Positions 11,076-22,839 of a stretch of 64,000 nucleotides of DNA are shown here, piece after piece (position 1 is the stretch's first letter; the number at the start of each line of letters is the position of its first letter). The position numbers were made by a program, and so were the translations under genes. Origin of the DNA: Rhynchospora pubera (Eukaryota; Streptophyta; Magnoliopsida; Poales; Cyperaceae); the NCBI GenBank assembly GCA_028095005.1, contig CM051463.1, positions 5,192,295-5,256,294 on the forward strand. Reading direction: 5' to 3'. The notes beneath the pieces are model-generated. The model saw only the letters and a program-made list of their open reading frames with translations. It did not search any database and was not told where the DNA came from.

Positions 11076-11841
11076 GGACAGTTGTCTGATTTTAAAATTA
11101 TGTTAATTTAAACAATATTTTCAATGTAAGCATAGTATTAGCTTCATATATATGCAAATGATATTTATCCGTTCTACTGCCGCCCGTGAAATAGAAAAGA
11201 TCTTGTTCGTTATTGATGCAGGGACGTGTTATGAACCGTCCGATCATACGAATTGCCAATTTATTGCTTTTCTTATTTACCTTTCCCAATGAATATCGTG
11301 TAATTTGTGTGGGTTACATTATTAATTGCATTGTAGATGGATGATATTAATTAGTGTCGGCCTGGCCAAAGCCGTTAATTCGTGTAGTTTAAAAATAGTA
11401 TCGATTTGATTTTCATAAATCTTAACCTAAAATAAAAATATGAATTACAGTCAGTTTTAAGATTTAAACAAATTTACTGCCAATCGAATCTGTAAAACAT
11501 GTTAGTGCATTTTTGGTCCTTGCCAATTTCTCGTATTATTATTTTTATGCAATTCACCGCCGTCCTCTACCAAGCCCACAAATTCTGGCCTACAAAATAG
11601 GTGGCATCTCGTTCTACTCTGAGTTGCCAAATTGCCATGTTCTGATGCCAACATATGTTTGGCATCTCGCTCCGCTTCTGGTGGATTATTTAGAGGTGTA
11701 ATCAAGACTGCAATCTTGGGCAAGCAGTCATCAATTTGCCAAGTTTCATTAAAATTTGGCTTCCGTCAATTGCTTTTCACTCACTATAATTTTTGTTGTT
11801 TAATCTCCATATAAACTCGGATTCGAAAACCCAACAAGTTT

Positions 11842-12043
11842 TTTTTTTTTTGAAGATAAATTGGAGGTCTAAGCCATCCAACTTATTTTTAAATTAAATG
11901 TCTATGAAAGACCCCCCCAGCCGAGTTTCGAACCTGCGACCTTTCACTCAAGAAGTAAAGGTGCATTGCTCTTTGAGGGTCTTTCATAGACATTTAATTA
12001 ATTTAAAAATAAGTTGGATGGCTTAGACCTCCACTTTATCTTA
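11842..12043 (-). mobile_element. SINE-like retroposon with pol III B box and long palindromic arms
   Basis: It is flanked by AAACCCAACAAGTTT (11827-11841) and AAACACAACAAGTTT (12044-12058), 14 of 15 matching. Minus-strand poly(A) is the T-run at 11841-11852. On the minus strand GGTCGCAGGTTCGAAACTC (B box at 11924-11934) matches the tRNA-type promoter consensus GGTTCGANNCC. About 55-60 bp on each side are inverted copies (11853-11913 against 11978-12042; AAGCCATCCAACTTATTT). A SINE built as a hairpin is unusual. I do not recognise the family. Confidence 0.7.
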
Positions 12044-12318
12044 AAACACAACAAGTTTGTTAAACACACGGCTTAAAAGAATACTATAAAATTAAACTAG
12101 GAAAAAGAAAAATAGATCATTGTTGAAGTACATATATTGATGTGTAAAAATGTGTGATGTGTTTGGGATGCAGCCGAATAAACTAATTCTTGAATTTGGG
12201 CCCAACAATACCTCACCAAACAGCGAACAAGCAATTGAAATAAGCTATTTAGCGCCTTATTCTAATTTCTTTTTTTGGGCGGGTGCGTTTGGTAAGGCTT
12301 GGGTTAGTGCTACCTTAG

Positions 12319-12596
12319 TATACCTGTCAACGATATACCGTTTCGACGTGTTCCGTTCCGTTCCGTCGAAACGGAACAACTAACGAAACAGAAATTTATT
12401 TCGTTTAAAAAACGGAACAGTTAAACGGAATGGATTTACTGATACATTCCAGTGTAATACAGTTCAAATTTCGACGTTCCGTTACGTTCCGTCGAAATGG
12501 AACGACTAATGAAAATTTCGGCATGTACCGTCACAGAAACGGAACGGCAAACGAAACGGCCTGTTCCGTCTCCGTTTCTCGCGTTTGACAGGCCTA
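12319..12596. mobile_element. 278-bp hAT-like MITE rich in CGTTCCGTTT words
   Basis: Ends are TATACCTGTCAACG and CGTTTGACAGGCCTA, inverted. The 8-bp flanks TACCTTAG (12311-12318) and TACCTTGG (12597-12604) match at 7 of 8, as expected for a hAT TSD. The inside is a mosaic of CGTTCCGTTCCGTC / GAAACGGAAC words on both strands. Related broken copies lie at 975-1138 and 3905-4140. Non-coding. Confidence 0.7.
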
Positions 12597-12799
12597 TACC
12601 TTGGGTAGCAAACTAACCTTGCTAATTAATTTGGGATGCCAAATGAATCAAGGTTAGTTAGATTTGCGACTAACTTTTTCACTATCCTACTAACCGAGCA
12701 AAATGCTGACTTAGTATTTCCCCTTGCAATCACATGGAGAGAGAAATATATAAAACTAATTCTTTTCAAGTTTTTAATGTTGGGTTGCCACCTTTAATT

Positions 12800-13680
12800 A
12801 ATGCACCGCTTTTTTTTTTCTATCCAATGAGGATTATATAAATTTAAATAATCTTTAATATAAATAAAATATGAATAATGAATAATTATTAAATTAATTA
12901 ATAATTAATTTAAAAATAATTAATAATTAATTTAAAAATAATTAATATATTAATATTAATAATTATTGTAATATTATAATAATTAATAATTAATAATAGT
13001 TCTTGCAATAAAAATTAGTAATTGATAATAATTGTATAAATTTAAATAATTTTTAGTATAAAATTATAATAATGATGATAATTAATAATAGTTATTATAT
13101 AACGATAATAATAATTAATAATGGTTTATTTCTATTAATTAATAATTAATAATAATAATAATTAAATTAATTCATAATTGGAAATTCAAAATAAACAATA
13201 TTAATATTAATAATAATTATTTAAATATTGCAATAATTTTAATATTTAATATTTTATAATAGTTATTGTAATAATAATTAGTAATTCATAATGATTGTAT
13301 AAATTTAAATAATCCTTAGTATTAAATAGTAATAATGATGATGATAATTAATAAAATTTATAATAATATTTAACAATGGTTTATTTATAAAATTTATAAT
13401 TAATAATAATAGTTTTTTTAAATTAATAGTTATTAATAATTACTAATTAATAATAGTTAATAATAATAGCATTATGGAATGATAGAGAGAATTCTTGCAC
13501 TTGTTTGTTAGTATTAAGAATATTGTAATTTAATAATATTTTTTAGTTAATGAATGAATTGTATGTAATTTGGAACTTAATTATGTTTTCATTGTAGTTA
13601 AGAACGTTTTATTATTTACTTATTATTCAAAAGTAATCAATTCCAAATTAATAATGTTGTAATTGTTAATTATGATAAAA
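12800..13680. repeat. Low-complexity TAATAATTAATAA region
   Basis: About 880 bp composed almost only of A and T, dominated by degenerate AATAATTAATAAT words, with no reading frame. It is consistent with simple-sequence expansion or a matrix-attachment-like AT tract. The flanks (12605-12799) are non-coding. Confidence 0.8.
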
Positions 13681-14204
13681 ATAAGGTTATATTGTCAGAA
13701 TCTATATACATTCGTCTAATAAAAAAAATAATAAATAATTTTTGGAAGTTACATAAGTCCAATGTTTGTAGCAAACAAAGGCAAGAGCCAATACACGTCA
13801 ATATACCACGTTTGTGTGCACTTTGATGACATTTATAGAAATCAAAACTAATCAATAATTTATTCATTTTTCTACATAACTAACTTCAACATACCACGTC
13901 AAACAACATTTTCTACCTTAGACTACCATTAACATCTTCCAATCACTATCTCTTGCCATTCTATCTCTCTAATCTCAAAAAATAGTAACCTAAAGGTACT
14001 AACCCTACTAACATTTTTTGTTTTGTCAAATGCACCCTCAAACCTTTTGTTTTGTCAAATGCACCCTCAAAGAAAAAATAAAAGAGGAGAGAGAAACCCA
14101 CAAATAAGCGGACAAATAGCTAATTCGTCCCCATGTGACTTCTCTAGCAAACGCACATGATATAATTCCTGCTGAAATTAAGATCTATTCTTCACTGAGC
14201 AATT

Positions 14205-14550
14205 ATGTCCGTGGAAAATGATTGCGTCTCCTATCATGTTGTTTCATTGATTTCCTCTAATATTTAATTAAAATGCATATGTTGATCGTCGAAGTTCCTT
14301 TTTTAAAAAAAGAGAAAGCAGGGATTAATTACTTTAAGTTTAAACTTATGAAAATGATGGAGCAGTTACATAACATATCTTAAATAGGCATAAGAATATG
14401 ACCAATTCTTTGTAGTCATGAAAATTAAACTTCTACCTTCATACAAAGTAGAAACCTCATGCAAATTGACACTACGACATGAGATAAATCAATTATTAGT
14501 TGTAAATATCTAATTAAAGATTAATGCAAGAGATCAGGAAGACCAATATA
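14205..14550. repeat. Old non-coding segment, copy 2 (empty MITE site)
   Basis: It shares TTGATTTCCTCTAATATTTA, ATAAGAATATGACCAATTC, AACCTCATGCAAATTGA and AAAGATTAATGCAAG with 10580-11075, in the same order. Where copy 1 has the MITE, this copy reads ATATCTTAAATAGGCATAAG without interruption. The interval 13680-14205 next to it is non-coding. Confidence 0.6.
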
Positions 14551-17500
14551 TGGGAAATTTCATGCGACAACACTTATTGTTTTAGATACTGATAGAAGTT
14601 GTAGGCCCAAAATAAATATAAATTGGTCCACTTATCACTTATGTGCAGCGTTCTATTCTGAAATTAATCAGTTGGGTGGTGATTCAAGTAAAGTAATCCG
14701 TTTTATTATGACGATTTTAATAAACCAATAAACCTACAAAAAAAATGATTTTTATTGCTAATCAATACCATACCATAAATAAAATACGTCTGAGCTGTAA
14801 TCATTTCCCCTTGTGTCAAAAGGCGAGCCTACTGCAAATTTCTGGTGCATTATTCTCCCATAATAGTTTATAATTTATATTTAGAACACAATGTTCTATT
14901 TCCCCAGTACACTGTACACCAAACTTTTGAATGAAATATGTTGCAGTTGACTGACTTGACTTGATGCCACTATTTTAACTTCAACCAATGGGTCTTGCCT
15001 GTTGATGGGCCCACTAGTCATCTACATAACACAGGAATTAATCAAGGGTAGATGAAACAAACAAATATCTAAATTCGCGATATATAGCAACACAGAACAT
15101 GATTTTTTTTTTAATTTTAGCGATTAATATCATACACATTAACTAAAATTAAGATAAAAAGCAACATGATCAGGACAAACTAACCAATTCAATAAAGTAC
15201 TACAATTGCAGACCTTCAACATAAATAACCTTCTGATGTCATCTAGATTTAATCGTTAACTACAATTTAAGAAATTTAGATCAAACACAGCAAAAAACAT
15301 ACTTATCACAGTGTCTAGTAATTTATTCGAATTGGTAAAATATATAATGGAAGAAATACCTTGGTTTGTTGCGATGGTGCTCTTAATGCAAAAGCTAAAA
15401 CCTTTGATTTCATATATATGTAGCAGTACGTTCTGTAACTGAAACGCAATTAAAATTATGTACAGCACTATAATTAGCATCAAAATGATATGAAAAAAAA
15501 AATACCATTTTAACAAAATAAACAAAAGAACCCAAAAGTTTACAAAAGAACTTAGATGATGCAGCAAATAAACCGTGCGTCGATAATCTTAATTGTTTTT
15601 TTTTTTGTTCGAAAAAGCAGCACAACGGTGATTGTTTCATTATAAAATCAAAAGATAATTTGAAGCTCCCTTTTCCAATTATTTATAAATAATTAAGAAT
15701 AATATTTTTGAAGATGTGGAGTGTTATTTTTAAGTAATCCAACATCTAGAATAATTTTTTAATCATAGGATGTTTTGATCATTTTTTTTTAAATCTCAAT
15801 TAAAAAGTGGTCCTAATAAATATTTAATACACGTTAAGATCTAAACTCACTAAGAACAAAATATTTTGGAGGTTGGACAATTTAAATATAGCATTCTAGA
15901 TTCAAAAGAAAGTTATTCTTAATCATTTTTTAATAATATTTTTTTACTCTGAATAACTAATTCTACTTTTATTCTTAAACTATCCAAATGCACCCTTAAA
16001 TTACTAATTTCATGTATGCTAAATGTCTGCCGTAAGATGTTCCTGCCGTCTGCCGTCTGCATACCATGGTGACATGGTCTATGGAAAAGAATCGGACAAA
16101 TTGGTATCAACGTAATATACACCTTTGTAACTCCAACAGGCTATACATTTTTTACTCATGGTAACAAGACAGCTACCTTATGTCTTCTATTGGCACGTGA
16201 ACAAAATAATATGCTTTATCAAATGCTACATCAAATGCACGTGACATGGTCTATGGAAAAGACCGCTGTGATGCGATAACACAATTAGTACTATGGAAGA
16301 TGAGAACCTGTGCACTGAGAAGAAAAGAAAAGGAACCAACCTATTCATGTCCAAAAATGCAAATCCAGAAATAACAAACAGAACTGCACACCGAAATTAA
16401 ACAACAGGGAAATAAAGCATTACCTTGCAGGCTGAAACGATGACCACAGAACTGGCACAGCAGCTGCAAACAACACACCAGTATGTAGACCTGTATAACA
16501 CAGAAGAAAAACAAGAACTGAACTGAGAACAACAGACATAACAACAAAAATTAGAGGAAAAAAAAAGGAAATATGCAATTGTAAAGAAAAACAAAGCAAA
16601 GGAAGCTTCAGACCAAAGAGATCGCACAGGAGAAACAAAGAATGACAGACATATACGCAGACCCAGCACAGTAAACTGCGAAAAAAACAGAATGTGAGCA
16701 GGTAGGGAAAGTAGTAGGAAATAAAGAAATAAAATAGCAAGATCCAGAGCACAAAATCGCAATAAGATTGACCCACCTGACAGACTGACGGTCCAGCAAG
16801 CAGAGCACAGTGCCGAATCGAAAAGGAAACTGGGAAGAGCGAAGAGAATGCACCAACACCAAGTCGCACAGTAAAATTAGGGAACGAATAGGCACAACAG
16901 TGCAGACACCACGACCACGCATGCAAGCGCGACAATACGGAGGCCACATGGATGCTGCAATTCCTACAGTTCGCGGAGCCACGTCGCGAGGCGAAAAGTC
17001 GGGAACGGCATGGCAAAAAGGCGACGGATGTCAATCGGGAGAAACAGCAAACACGGAGAGAGATGCAAATGCAATTGAAGGGCCGAAAGAGAAAAAACCA
17101 ATCAGACGACCAGGATGGAACGAAGCCAAACGGACGGTCTGGATGAAAGAATTGTCGGGAGAACTGTAGAAATACAGCTTCGCAGCCAACTGCGGAATTA
17201 TGTATTGTCTTTTGACTTGTGTTTCTAATTGTTTGAGTTTCTGAGGAACAGATAAGAAGTAAAGAACACAGCTTTATTGTGGTTTGGTTTGACATTCTCA
17301 TCCATCAGAGCAACTGATGATCTCAAGAAAAACAGCAGATATGCAACTGCTAATTAAATGGATGTTCAAAACCTGGAACTCAACCATTAGAAAATGACAT
17401 GTTTGAAATGTAACTAGTTCTTTTCCTTCTCGCTTTACCTTTACCTAAATTATTATTACAAAAAAATAACAAGTTTATTATGATGAACAAAACAATAATC

Positions 17501-17570
17501 TTAATTTACATTTCATCACAATTTTGACAAAAACCGCAATTAATTCGGAGTAGAGTATATCACCTTATTG
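14551..17570. other. Gene-free interval with a purine-rich block
   Basis: 14551-16300 is AT-rich intergenic DNA with no supported gene. 16330-17170 is more GC-rich, strongly purine-rich on the plus strand, and gives accidental open frames on the minus strand. The longest, 16420-17301, encodes a Phe/Cys/Ser-rich string with no domain. The change in composition suggests an old inserted element, but I could not find termini. Confidence 0.4.
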
Positions 17571-17572
17571 AA

Positions 17573-18250
17573 GTCTCAATGGTACAAAAGTATAAAACAA
17601 ATCTAATCGATATACAAGATTGGCATCATTCCATGGTCGTTACATGATTTCCTCTAATATGTAATTTTAAATTTATATATATTTATAACTTTAAAAAAAA
17701 TTATATATATTTATATGTTGGAGCTTTAATTGTTGTAATGTGCAAAACCAACTCTCTTTCTCGAAAGATGCGGGGCCTTACCATCTTGTTATAGGCCTTA
17801 GTCATTTGGATCCCCTATAACTCCAAATTTTATTGGGCCACTAATCTCTTTTCATCAATAGCATCTAGTTCATGTAGCCTCAAATATGCTAGTTTGTCCC
17901 TTGGTAGACCGGTATGCATGGCTACTCTAAACAGCAATTTAATGGTATAAAACAAATCTGATCGATTTTTGACGTTGGCATCCTTCCATCGTTGTTACGT
18001 TGATTTCCTCTAATATTTTAATTTTATACTGTGTGTATGTACATGTGTTCCTTTGTGAAGAGGTCTGTTGCAAAACAATTGTTATTAATTTGTTAATTTT
18101 AAGACTAGTTTTGTGAATAGAAAGGCTTGTGGTTTAAAAAATACATTTAAATAAATAAGCACACCACGCGAATAAGATGGTCGATACTATGGTAGTTTAG
18201 TCACGAAAGTTTTGATCCTGTCTTCATACAAATTGCAACTTCATGGACTG
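17573..18250. repeat. Old non-coding segment, copies 3 and 4 (partial)
   Basis: Two partial copies, 17573-17660 and 17935-18250, share AAAACAAATCT.ATCGAT and TTGGCATC.TTCCAT with each other. They share GATTTCCTCTAATAT, and in copy 4 TAGTTTAGTCACGAAA, with copies 1 and 2. Together with 10580 and 14205 this indicates an ancient serial duplication of one non-coding stretch over about 7.5 kb. Confidence 0.5.
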
Positions 18251-18329
18251 TTTATAGGATTCTAAAATTGTACTGAATTAATTCCATGAACGTAATAGTC
18301 TTTGCAGTTCCAATAAAAATATGAAAAAG

Positions 18330-18732
18330 TTTAATATATACTATTGTGCATAGAATTTTTTATACTAACACCGCGGACTTTTTATGAGATTATTTTTGTA
18401 AATTCACAAATTTAATTTAATCAATCTAATCTACATATTGAAATCTCATAGCAAACCAAATTTTACAATTTTTGAGATTTTATTACTATTTTTTTCGAAT
18501 TTTTTAAAACATGCTATTTTTGAAATGTTGTATTGTATAACATTCCAAAAATGACATGTTTAAAAAATTCGAAAAAAATAGTAATAAAATCTAAAAAATT
18601 ATAAAATTTGATTTGCTATGAGATTTCAATATGTAAATTAGATGGGTTAATTGATATTTGTTAATTTACAAAAATAATCCAAAAAAAATCCGCGGTAAAT
18701 AGAAAACCCTATGCACTATTGTGTATATTAAA
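18330..18732. mobile_element. 403-bp foldback element of the TA-cluster superfamily
   Basis: A long inverted repeat: the left arm has TGCATAGAATTTTTTAT then CCGCGGAC, and the right arm has TCCGCGG then CCCTATGCACTATTG. The core (CATATTGAAATCTCATAG, CAAATTTTACAATTTTT, TTTTTTTCGAATTTTT and the complements) matches the core of the eight elements at 41.9-43.65 kb and 58.5-60.2 kb, but the terminal arms are different. Before the retrotransposon arrived at 18850, this element lay about 0.3 kb upstream of the PPR start codon. Confidence 0.7.
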
Positions 18733-19084
18733 TTTTTTTAAAAAATATATTCATATTTCGACTTTGTGTGCTCAATTATTATTTTTGTATACTCAGTCCT
18801 ATCTATTATGACAATTATTTTCTGAATAAAAAATAATTTGGAAATAGGCTGTTGGTTAAACATTTTCTCTCGATTTGCCGATTTGCAAAACAACACCGAA
18901 ACCTTTGAACTAACATCTCTCTTTAGTGTTTTATAGCTAAATTTATTGAAGAATGGGTTAAAGCAAGTGTGGCACTTAGTTTGGAGCTTCAAGAGATTGC
19001 TTTGGTCTAGTTAGAGTCAATATTTAAGGTTTAATTAATCTCTAAACTAATCTCAATCAATTTGCTGGTAAAATGCTCAGTTTT

Positions 19085-19801
19085 TCTGTCCAGCGTCATA
19101 CAACGCCAGTGGCCGTTACACAACGCTGAGTTAATTCGATTTTAAATTGCAAAATCTCTGACAAGGTTGGAACAGCGTTACACAACGCTCAGTAGCGTTG
19201 TGCAACGCTAGTTCATTTGTTTTTAAACCAGTTAAATCCTTTTTCCCCTTGTCAGAACGTTGTGCAACGCTAAGTAACGTTACACAACCTTTCCACCTCT
19301 ACGTTGTGTAACGCCACTCAGCGTTGTACAACGCAGTATGCAGCAGGCGTCTCTGCATTGCTCAGACATCGATCTGCATCGATGCTGCATGCATGATGCC
19401 ATGTTCCATACATTGTTGCGTTGTGTAACGCTCTAAAATTCGCTCAAACTTCGCTTTTACGCCCTGGTCGCGTAGAGCAACGCTGAGTGGCGTTGTGCAA
19501 CGGCGACGTTGTATGACGCCAGTCAGCGTCGTTTGACGTTCTGACAATATTGTTTGAGTTTGTCAGTTCTGCCTTGTTCTCCTCTTGACTTCGTTGTGCA
19601 ACGCTACCTAGCGTTACACAACGTTCTGACAAGTTCCAACGGAACTGTCGAGGTTCTGCTTTGGATTCTGCTAAAGCGTTGTGCAACGCTATACAGCGTT
19701 ACACAACGCTCTGACAACTCATAACGTTATTGTCTGTGACCGTTTGATTTTTCAACGGCTATTTCAGCGTTGTACAACGCCATATAGCGTTGTATAACGC
19801 C
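19085..19801. repeat. Array of paired GCGTTGTACAACGC palindromes in the U3 region
   Basis: I count about 19 variants of GCGTTNNNNAACGC, mostly GCGTTGTGCAACGC, GCGTTACACAACGC and GCGTTGTACAACGC. Most are in pairs about 18-23 bp apart, separated by a 3-7 bp spacer (for example 19174/19195, 19302/19320, 19677/19696, 19768/19787). The array stops about 40 bp before the TATA box, as expected of a promoter-proximal control region. The 3' LTR has the same array at +9631. Repeated palindromes are reported for other Sireviruses with different sequences. Confidence 0.9.
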
Positions 19802-19842
19802 AGAATCTGTTTTGACTGGTCTTTGGAGCTGTTGGCGCCCTC

Positions 19843-19849
19843 TATAAAT
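19843..19849 (+). promoter_or_regulatory. LTR TATA box
   Basis: TATAAAT in the context CCCTCTATAAATATGGGG, placed after the palindrome array and before the transcribed R/U5 portion. The 3' LTR copy lies at 29474-29480, where it could drive read-out into the PPR gene that starts at 30248. Confidence 0.7.
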
Positions 19850-20421
19850 ATGGGGCCTCTTGGAACTGTTTAGACACTTTTGAAACCCTTGAAACTCCTC
19901 CCTTTTGAGCTCCAACCAGTTAGACATTATACTCTCTTGTGTTTGAGCATTATTTTAGCAAAATCATTGAGATTAGAGTGTGCTAAACCAATCCACTAGT
20001 GTTAATTGCTAGATTAGTTGAGTGATTTGGTTAGAGCCTCTATCCTTTGTGCATTTGAGATTGTTTAATCGAGTTAGGCCAATCCACCTTGAGAGTGAGT
20101 GTAACAAGGTGATTTGGTTCGAAGTTGTAGTCCCGTTCGTGTGGAATTGAACGGAGCGCGCCCATTTCGAGGTTGCGAAACTCCCGGAGACGTACGACTA
20201 AGGCTAGCTCTTCCTAGCGGGTCGGAACTCCGTAATACATCGCGTGTTCAATTTCTCTCTCTCTTTCTCTCTTTATTATCTTGCTTGAATTGAATTGCTT
20301 GTGCTTTGATTGTTTGTATTAGACCAAGTTTGAATTGAACCGAATATTGACCATACCGGTTTAGAAATTCGTTTTGTGCCTATTCACCCCCCCTCTAGGC
20401 CTAATTTTAGGGACAACAAAG

Positions 20422-20433
20422 TGGTATCAGAGC
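20422..20433 (+). other. Primer binding site for initiator-Met tRNA
   Basis: TGGTATCAGAGC begins three bases after the 5' LTR ends and is complementary to the 3' end of plant initiator methionine tRNA, the usual minus-strand primer of Ty1/copia elements. Confidence 0.92.
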
Positions 20434-20478
20434 AGGGGTTATCTTTTGACCATCTTGTTAGGTAGATAACCTCGATTC

Positions 20479-22839
20479 ATGGCCTCTAGGGTGATAGAAA
20501 AACCGGACAAGTTTGGTTCCACTTGCAAGAACTTTCGTTATTGGAAGAGATGTATGGTTGTATACCTTAACTTGATTGACCTTTGGGAGGTTGTTGATAA
20601 GTCATACACACCAATTTGTGATAGTGAAGGTAGAGAAACCCATGCCTCTAAGATCATTAGGACCAAGAATGATAATGCCGTGAATGTCTTGTTAAATTCG
20701 GTACATGAGTCCATAGCGGCAATTTTTGGTAGTTCTACTAGTGCACATGAAATGTGGGTTTCTCTCTTGAACCGTTATGAGGGAAATTCTCTAATCAAAA
20801 GCTCTCGACAATTCGAGTTAGAGTCTAGATTGGACAATTTCCGCATAAGGGAAGGTGAATGCATCGAGGAGATGTATACTCGGTTTATACAATTGCTCGA
20901 TGAATTCACTAACATAGGAGAGACCCTTTCTAATAGTCGTGTTATAGGAAGATTGCTTAGGGCTTTGGTGGGAAGACCTCAATTCGACACTCTCATCTCG
21001 ACTCTTGAGACACAACAAAGGTCCCACAACAACCTCACACCGGAGATCATCTATACCCATTACCGGTGCGTGGAGGAGAAGCTCAAGCAACTTGGAGAGT
21101 TGAAGTATGAGCCCAAGACCGTGGCATTGGCGGCGAATGACAACAAGGCATCTCCCTCCAAGAACCGCCACAATGACAACCACCAAGGGAGACACCGCCA
21201 CTCAAGTGACAAGGCCAAAGGCATCATCGACCTTGATGAGGACAAGCAAGGAGCCGTTCTCTCAAAGATGTTTCGAGCCATCATGATCTTTGAGGGAAAG
21301 TTCAACAAAGAAAGGCTTGAGAATGACGAAAGAGCTCTTTGCTTCGTGTGCCAAAAAGAAGGTCATACCATGTACTCTTGCTTCAAGCTCTTCCCTCACT
21401 TGAAGAAGGACAAGGAAGACGGTGGCAAGAGAAGAGGTGATGGCCGGTTCAAGTCCAAGAAGGGACACTACAAGAGCAAGAAGAAGGGTGAGAGAGCCAT
21501 GCAAGCCACTTGGGACAACGATTCCGATTCGAGCTCATCCTCTCAATCCGATTCGGAATCCGAGTGCGACTTTGACAACCTTGCTCTTGTGGCTCAAGTG
21601 AATGATGTGGTGATGCCGGTGGATGACGACCTAGATGACTTGGTGAAGGAGGTCTTCAACGAGTTCAACCGAGGCAAAATCTATGTGCATCCATTGAGCA
21701 AAGCTAGCCTTGATGAAGCATCATCCTCTACATCGACTCTCACACAAGCTCCAACGACTATTCAAGAGGAACCATTCACAATTGCCATTGAAGTGCCCAA
21801 GGTCACAAATGAGGTACTTCTAAACTCATTCTCTAGTAGTGATAGCGATTGTGATAGTGAGAATGACTTGAGCTTGAATGATGATGCAAACTTGCAATTT
21901 GATAGGTTGAATGATTATCTTGATGAGTCTCTTAAGACTATTGCTAGTCAAAAAGAGCAAATTAGTCTTTTGACGACTAAGGTGCATGATCTTGAATCTT
22001 TGGTGACAAGGTATAAGGGTATGATTGAAAGTTTTGAAAAACCAAATGTTTGTGAAAAATGTCAAACTCCTTTGAGTGAGACAAATGTTTTGAAAAATGA
22101 AAGGGCTTCAAGTTCGTCTAGTGCTTCTCATAGCACCAAGATGAATCTTGATAAAATGTTTGTGGGACAAAAACCCAATGACAAAACGGGTCTTGGCTTC
22201 AAAAAGAGGAATCAATCCTTTTCTAGACCAAGAACCATGTCAAGCCCAACACAAAATGAGAGACTTTATCACAAGAGCACCAATGTTAGGAACACACACG
22301 GGGAAGGGCAAAAGAATTTTGTTGGCTCTCAAAATGGTGCTCAAAAGAATTTTGGTAGGAATAGAAATGGGTCTCAAAGACCTCAAAAGAACTTCCAAAA
22401 CAATCGGGGCCCAAACAACTTGTATTTCAAGGGACCCGATGGGTGTTTTCATCCTTTTCAAAACAATGGTGGGAATAGGAATAGAACACACACTAGACCT
22501 CAAACCAATGGGGGAAATCGAAAAGTCTCTCAACAAAACAAAAGGAATTTTCAAAAACCAATTTTGAGAAACTCTCAATCATACACTTTTTCTAAGGATC
22601 CAAAGATTAGGGCCATGGAGCTTAGGCGTCATTTTCAAACCCATTTTGTTAGAGAAAGTTCACAAGTGAACAAGCCAACTTGTGCTTGTTGCAACTATTG
22701 TGGTAAGAATGGCCATGTCACACTAGAATGCAAAGTTAGGAAAGCAAATCATACATCCGGTTCAATTAACATGATTTGGGTTCCTAAAGTCACTTCCACA
22801 TCCGTTTTAATTGGTGGAAGTGGTTCGAGTGTGGCTTAG
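20479..22839 (+). CDS. gag: Sirevirus Gag polyprotein
   Basis: 786 residues from ATG 20479, 46 bp past the PBS. It forms the particle shell and packages the RNA. The N-terminal about 200 residues fit the UBN2/copia gag domain (FRYWKRCMVVYLNLIDLWEV; EMWVSLLNRYEGNS). Two zinc knuckles follow, CFVCQKEGHTMYSC (about residue 288) and CNYCGKNGHVTLEC (about 738). Between them lie a Lys-rich patch, an acidic Ser-rich stretch (DSDSSSSSQSDSESECD), a coiled-coil-like segment (about 480-540) and an Asn/Gly/Arg-rich tail (RGPNNLYFKG). The size is large for a copia gag but usual for Sireviruses. The frame is intact and ends at TAG. Confidence 0.93.
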   Translation: MASRVIEKPDKFGSTCKNFRYWKRCMVVYLNLIDLWEVVDKSYTPICDSEGRETHASKIIRTKNDNAVNVLLNSVHESIAAIFGSSTSAHEMWVSLLNRYEGNSLIKSSRQFELESRLDNFRIREGECIEEMYTRFIQLLDEFTNIGETLSNSRVIGRLLRALVGRPQFDTLISTLETQQRSHNNLTPEIIYTHYRCVEEKLKQLGELKYEPKTVALAANDNKASPSKNRHNDNHQGRHRHSSDKAKGIIDLDEDKQGAVLSKMFRAIMIFEGKFNKERLENDERALCFVCQKEGHTMYSCFKLFPHLKKDKEDGGKRRGDGRFKSKKGHYKSKKKGERAMQATWDNDSDSSSSSQSDSESECDFDNLALVAQVNDVVMPVDDDLDDLVKEVFNEFNRGKIYVHPLSKASLDEASSSTSTLTQAPTTIQEEPFTIAIEVPKVTNEVLLNSFSSSDSDCDSENDLSLNDDANLQFDRLNDYLDESLKTIASQKEQISLLTTKVHDLESLVTRYKGMIESFEKPNVCEKCQTPLSETNVLKNERASSSSSASHSTKMNLDKMFVGQKPNDKTGLGFKKRNQSFSRPRTMSSPTQNERLYHKSTNVRNTHGEGQKNFVGSQNGAQKNFGRNRNGSQRPQKNFQNNRGPNNLYFKGPDGCFHPFQNNGGNRNRTHTRPQTNGGNRKVSQQNKRNFQKPILRNSQSYTFSKDPKIRAMELRRHFQTHFVRESSQVNKPTCACCNYCGKNGHVTLECKVRKANHTSGSINMIWVPKVTSTSVLIGGSGSSVA

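Larger units (their letters stand above)
18850..20418 (+). repeat. 5' LTR
   Basis: 1569 bp, TG...CA bounded. The U3 part holds an array of GCGTTGTACAACGC-like palindromes (19085-19801), followed by a TATA box (TATAAAT, 19843-19849). Downstream comes R/U5 with CT-rich sequence near 20253. It differs from the 3' LTR at two positions. Short minus-strand open frames inside are by-products of the palindromes. Confidence 0.97.

Noticed and set aside
11924..11934. Functional tRNA gene
   Set aside because: Only a B box is present; no cloverleaf or acceptor stem. It fits a SINE better.
16420..17301. 293-residue minus-strand open frame
   Set aside because: Phe/Cys/Ser-rich with no domain, opposite a purine-rich plus strand that suppresses stops; overlapping frames on both strands are equally long.
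19362..19927. Small minus-strand frames in the LTRs (also at 28993-29558)
   Set aside because: They arise from the palindrome array; both LTRs carry them because the LTRs are near-identical.
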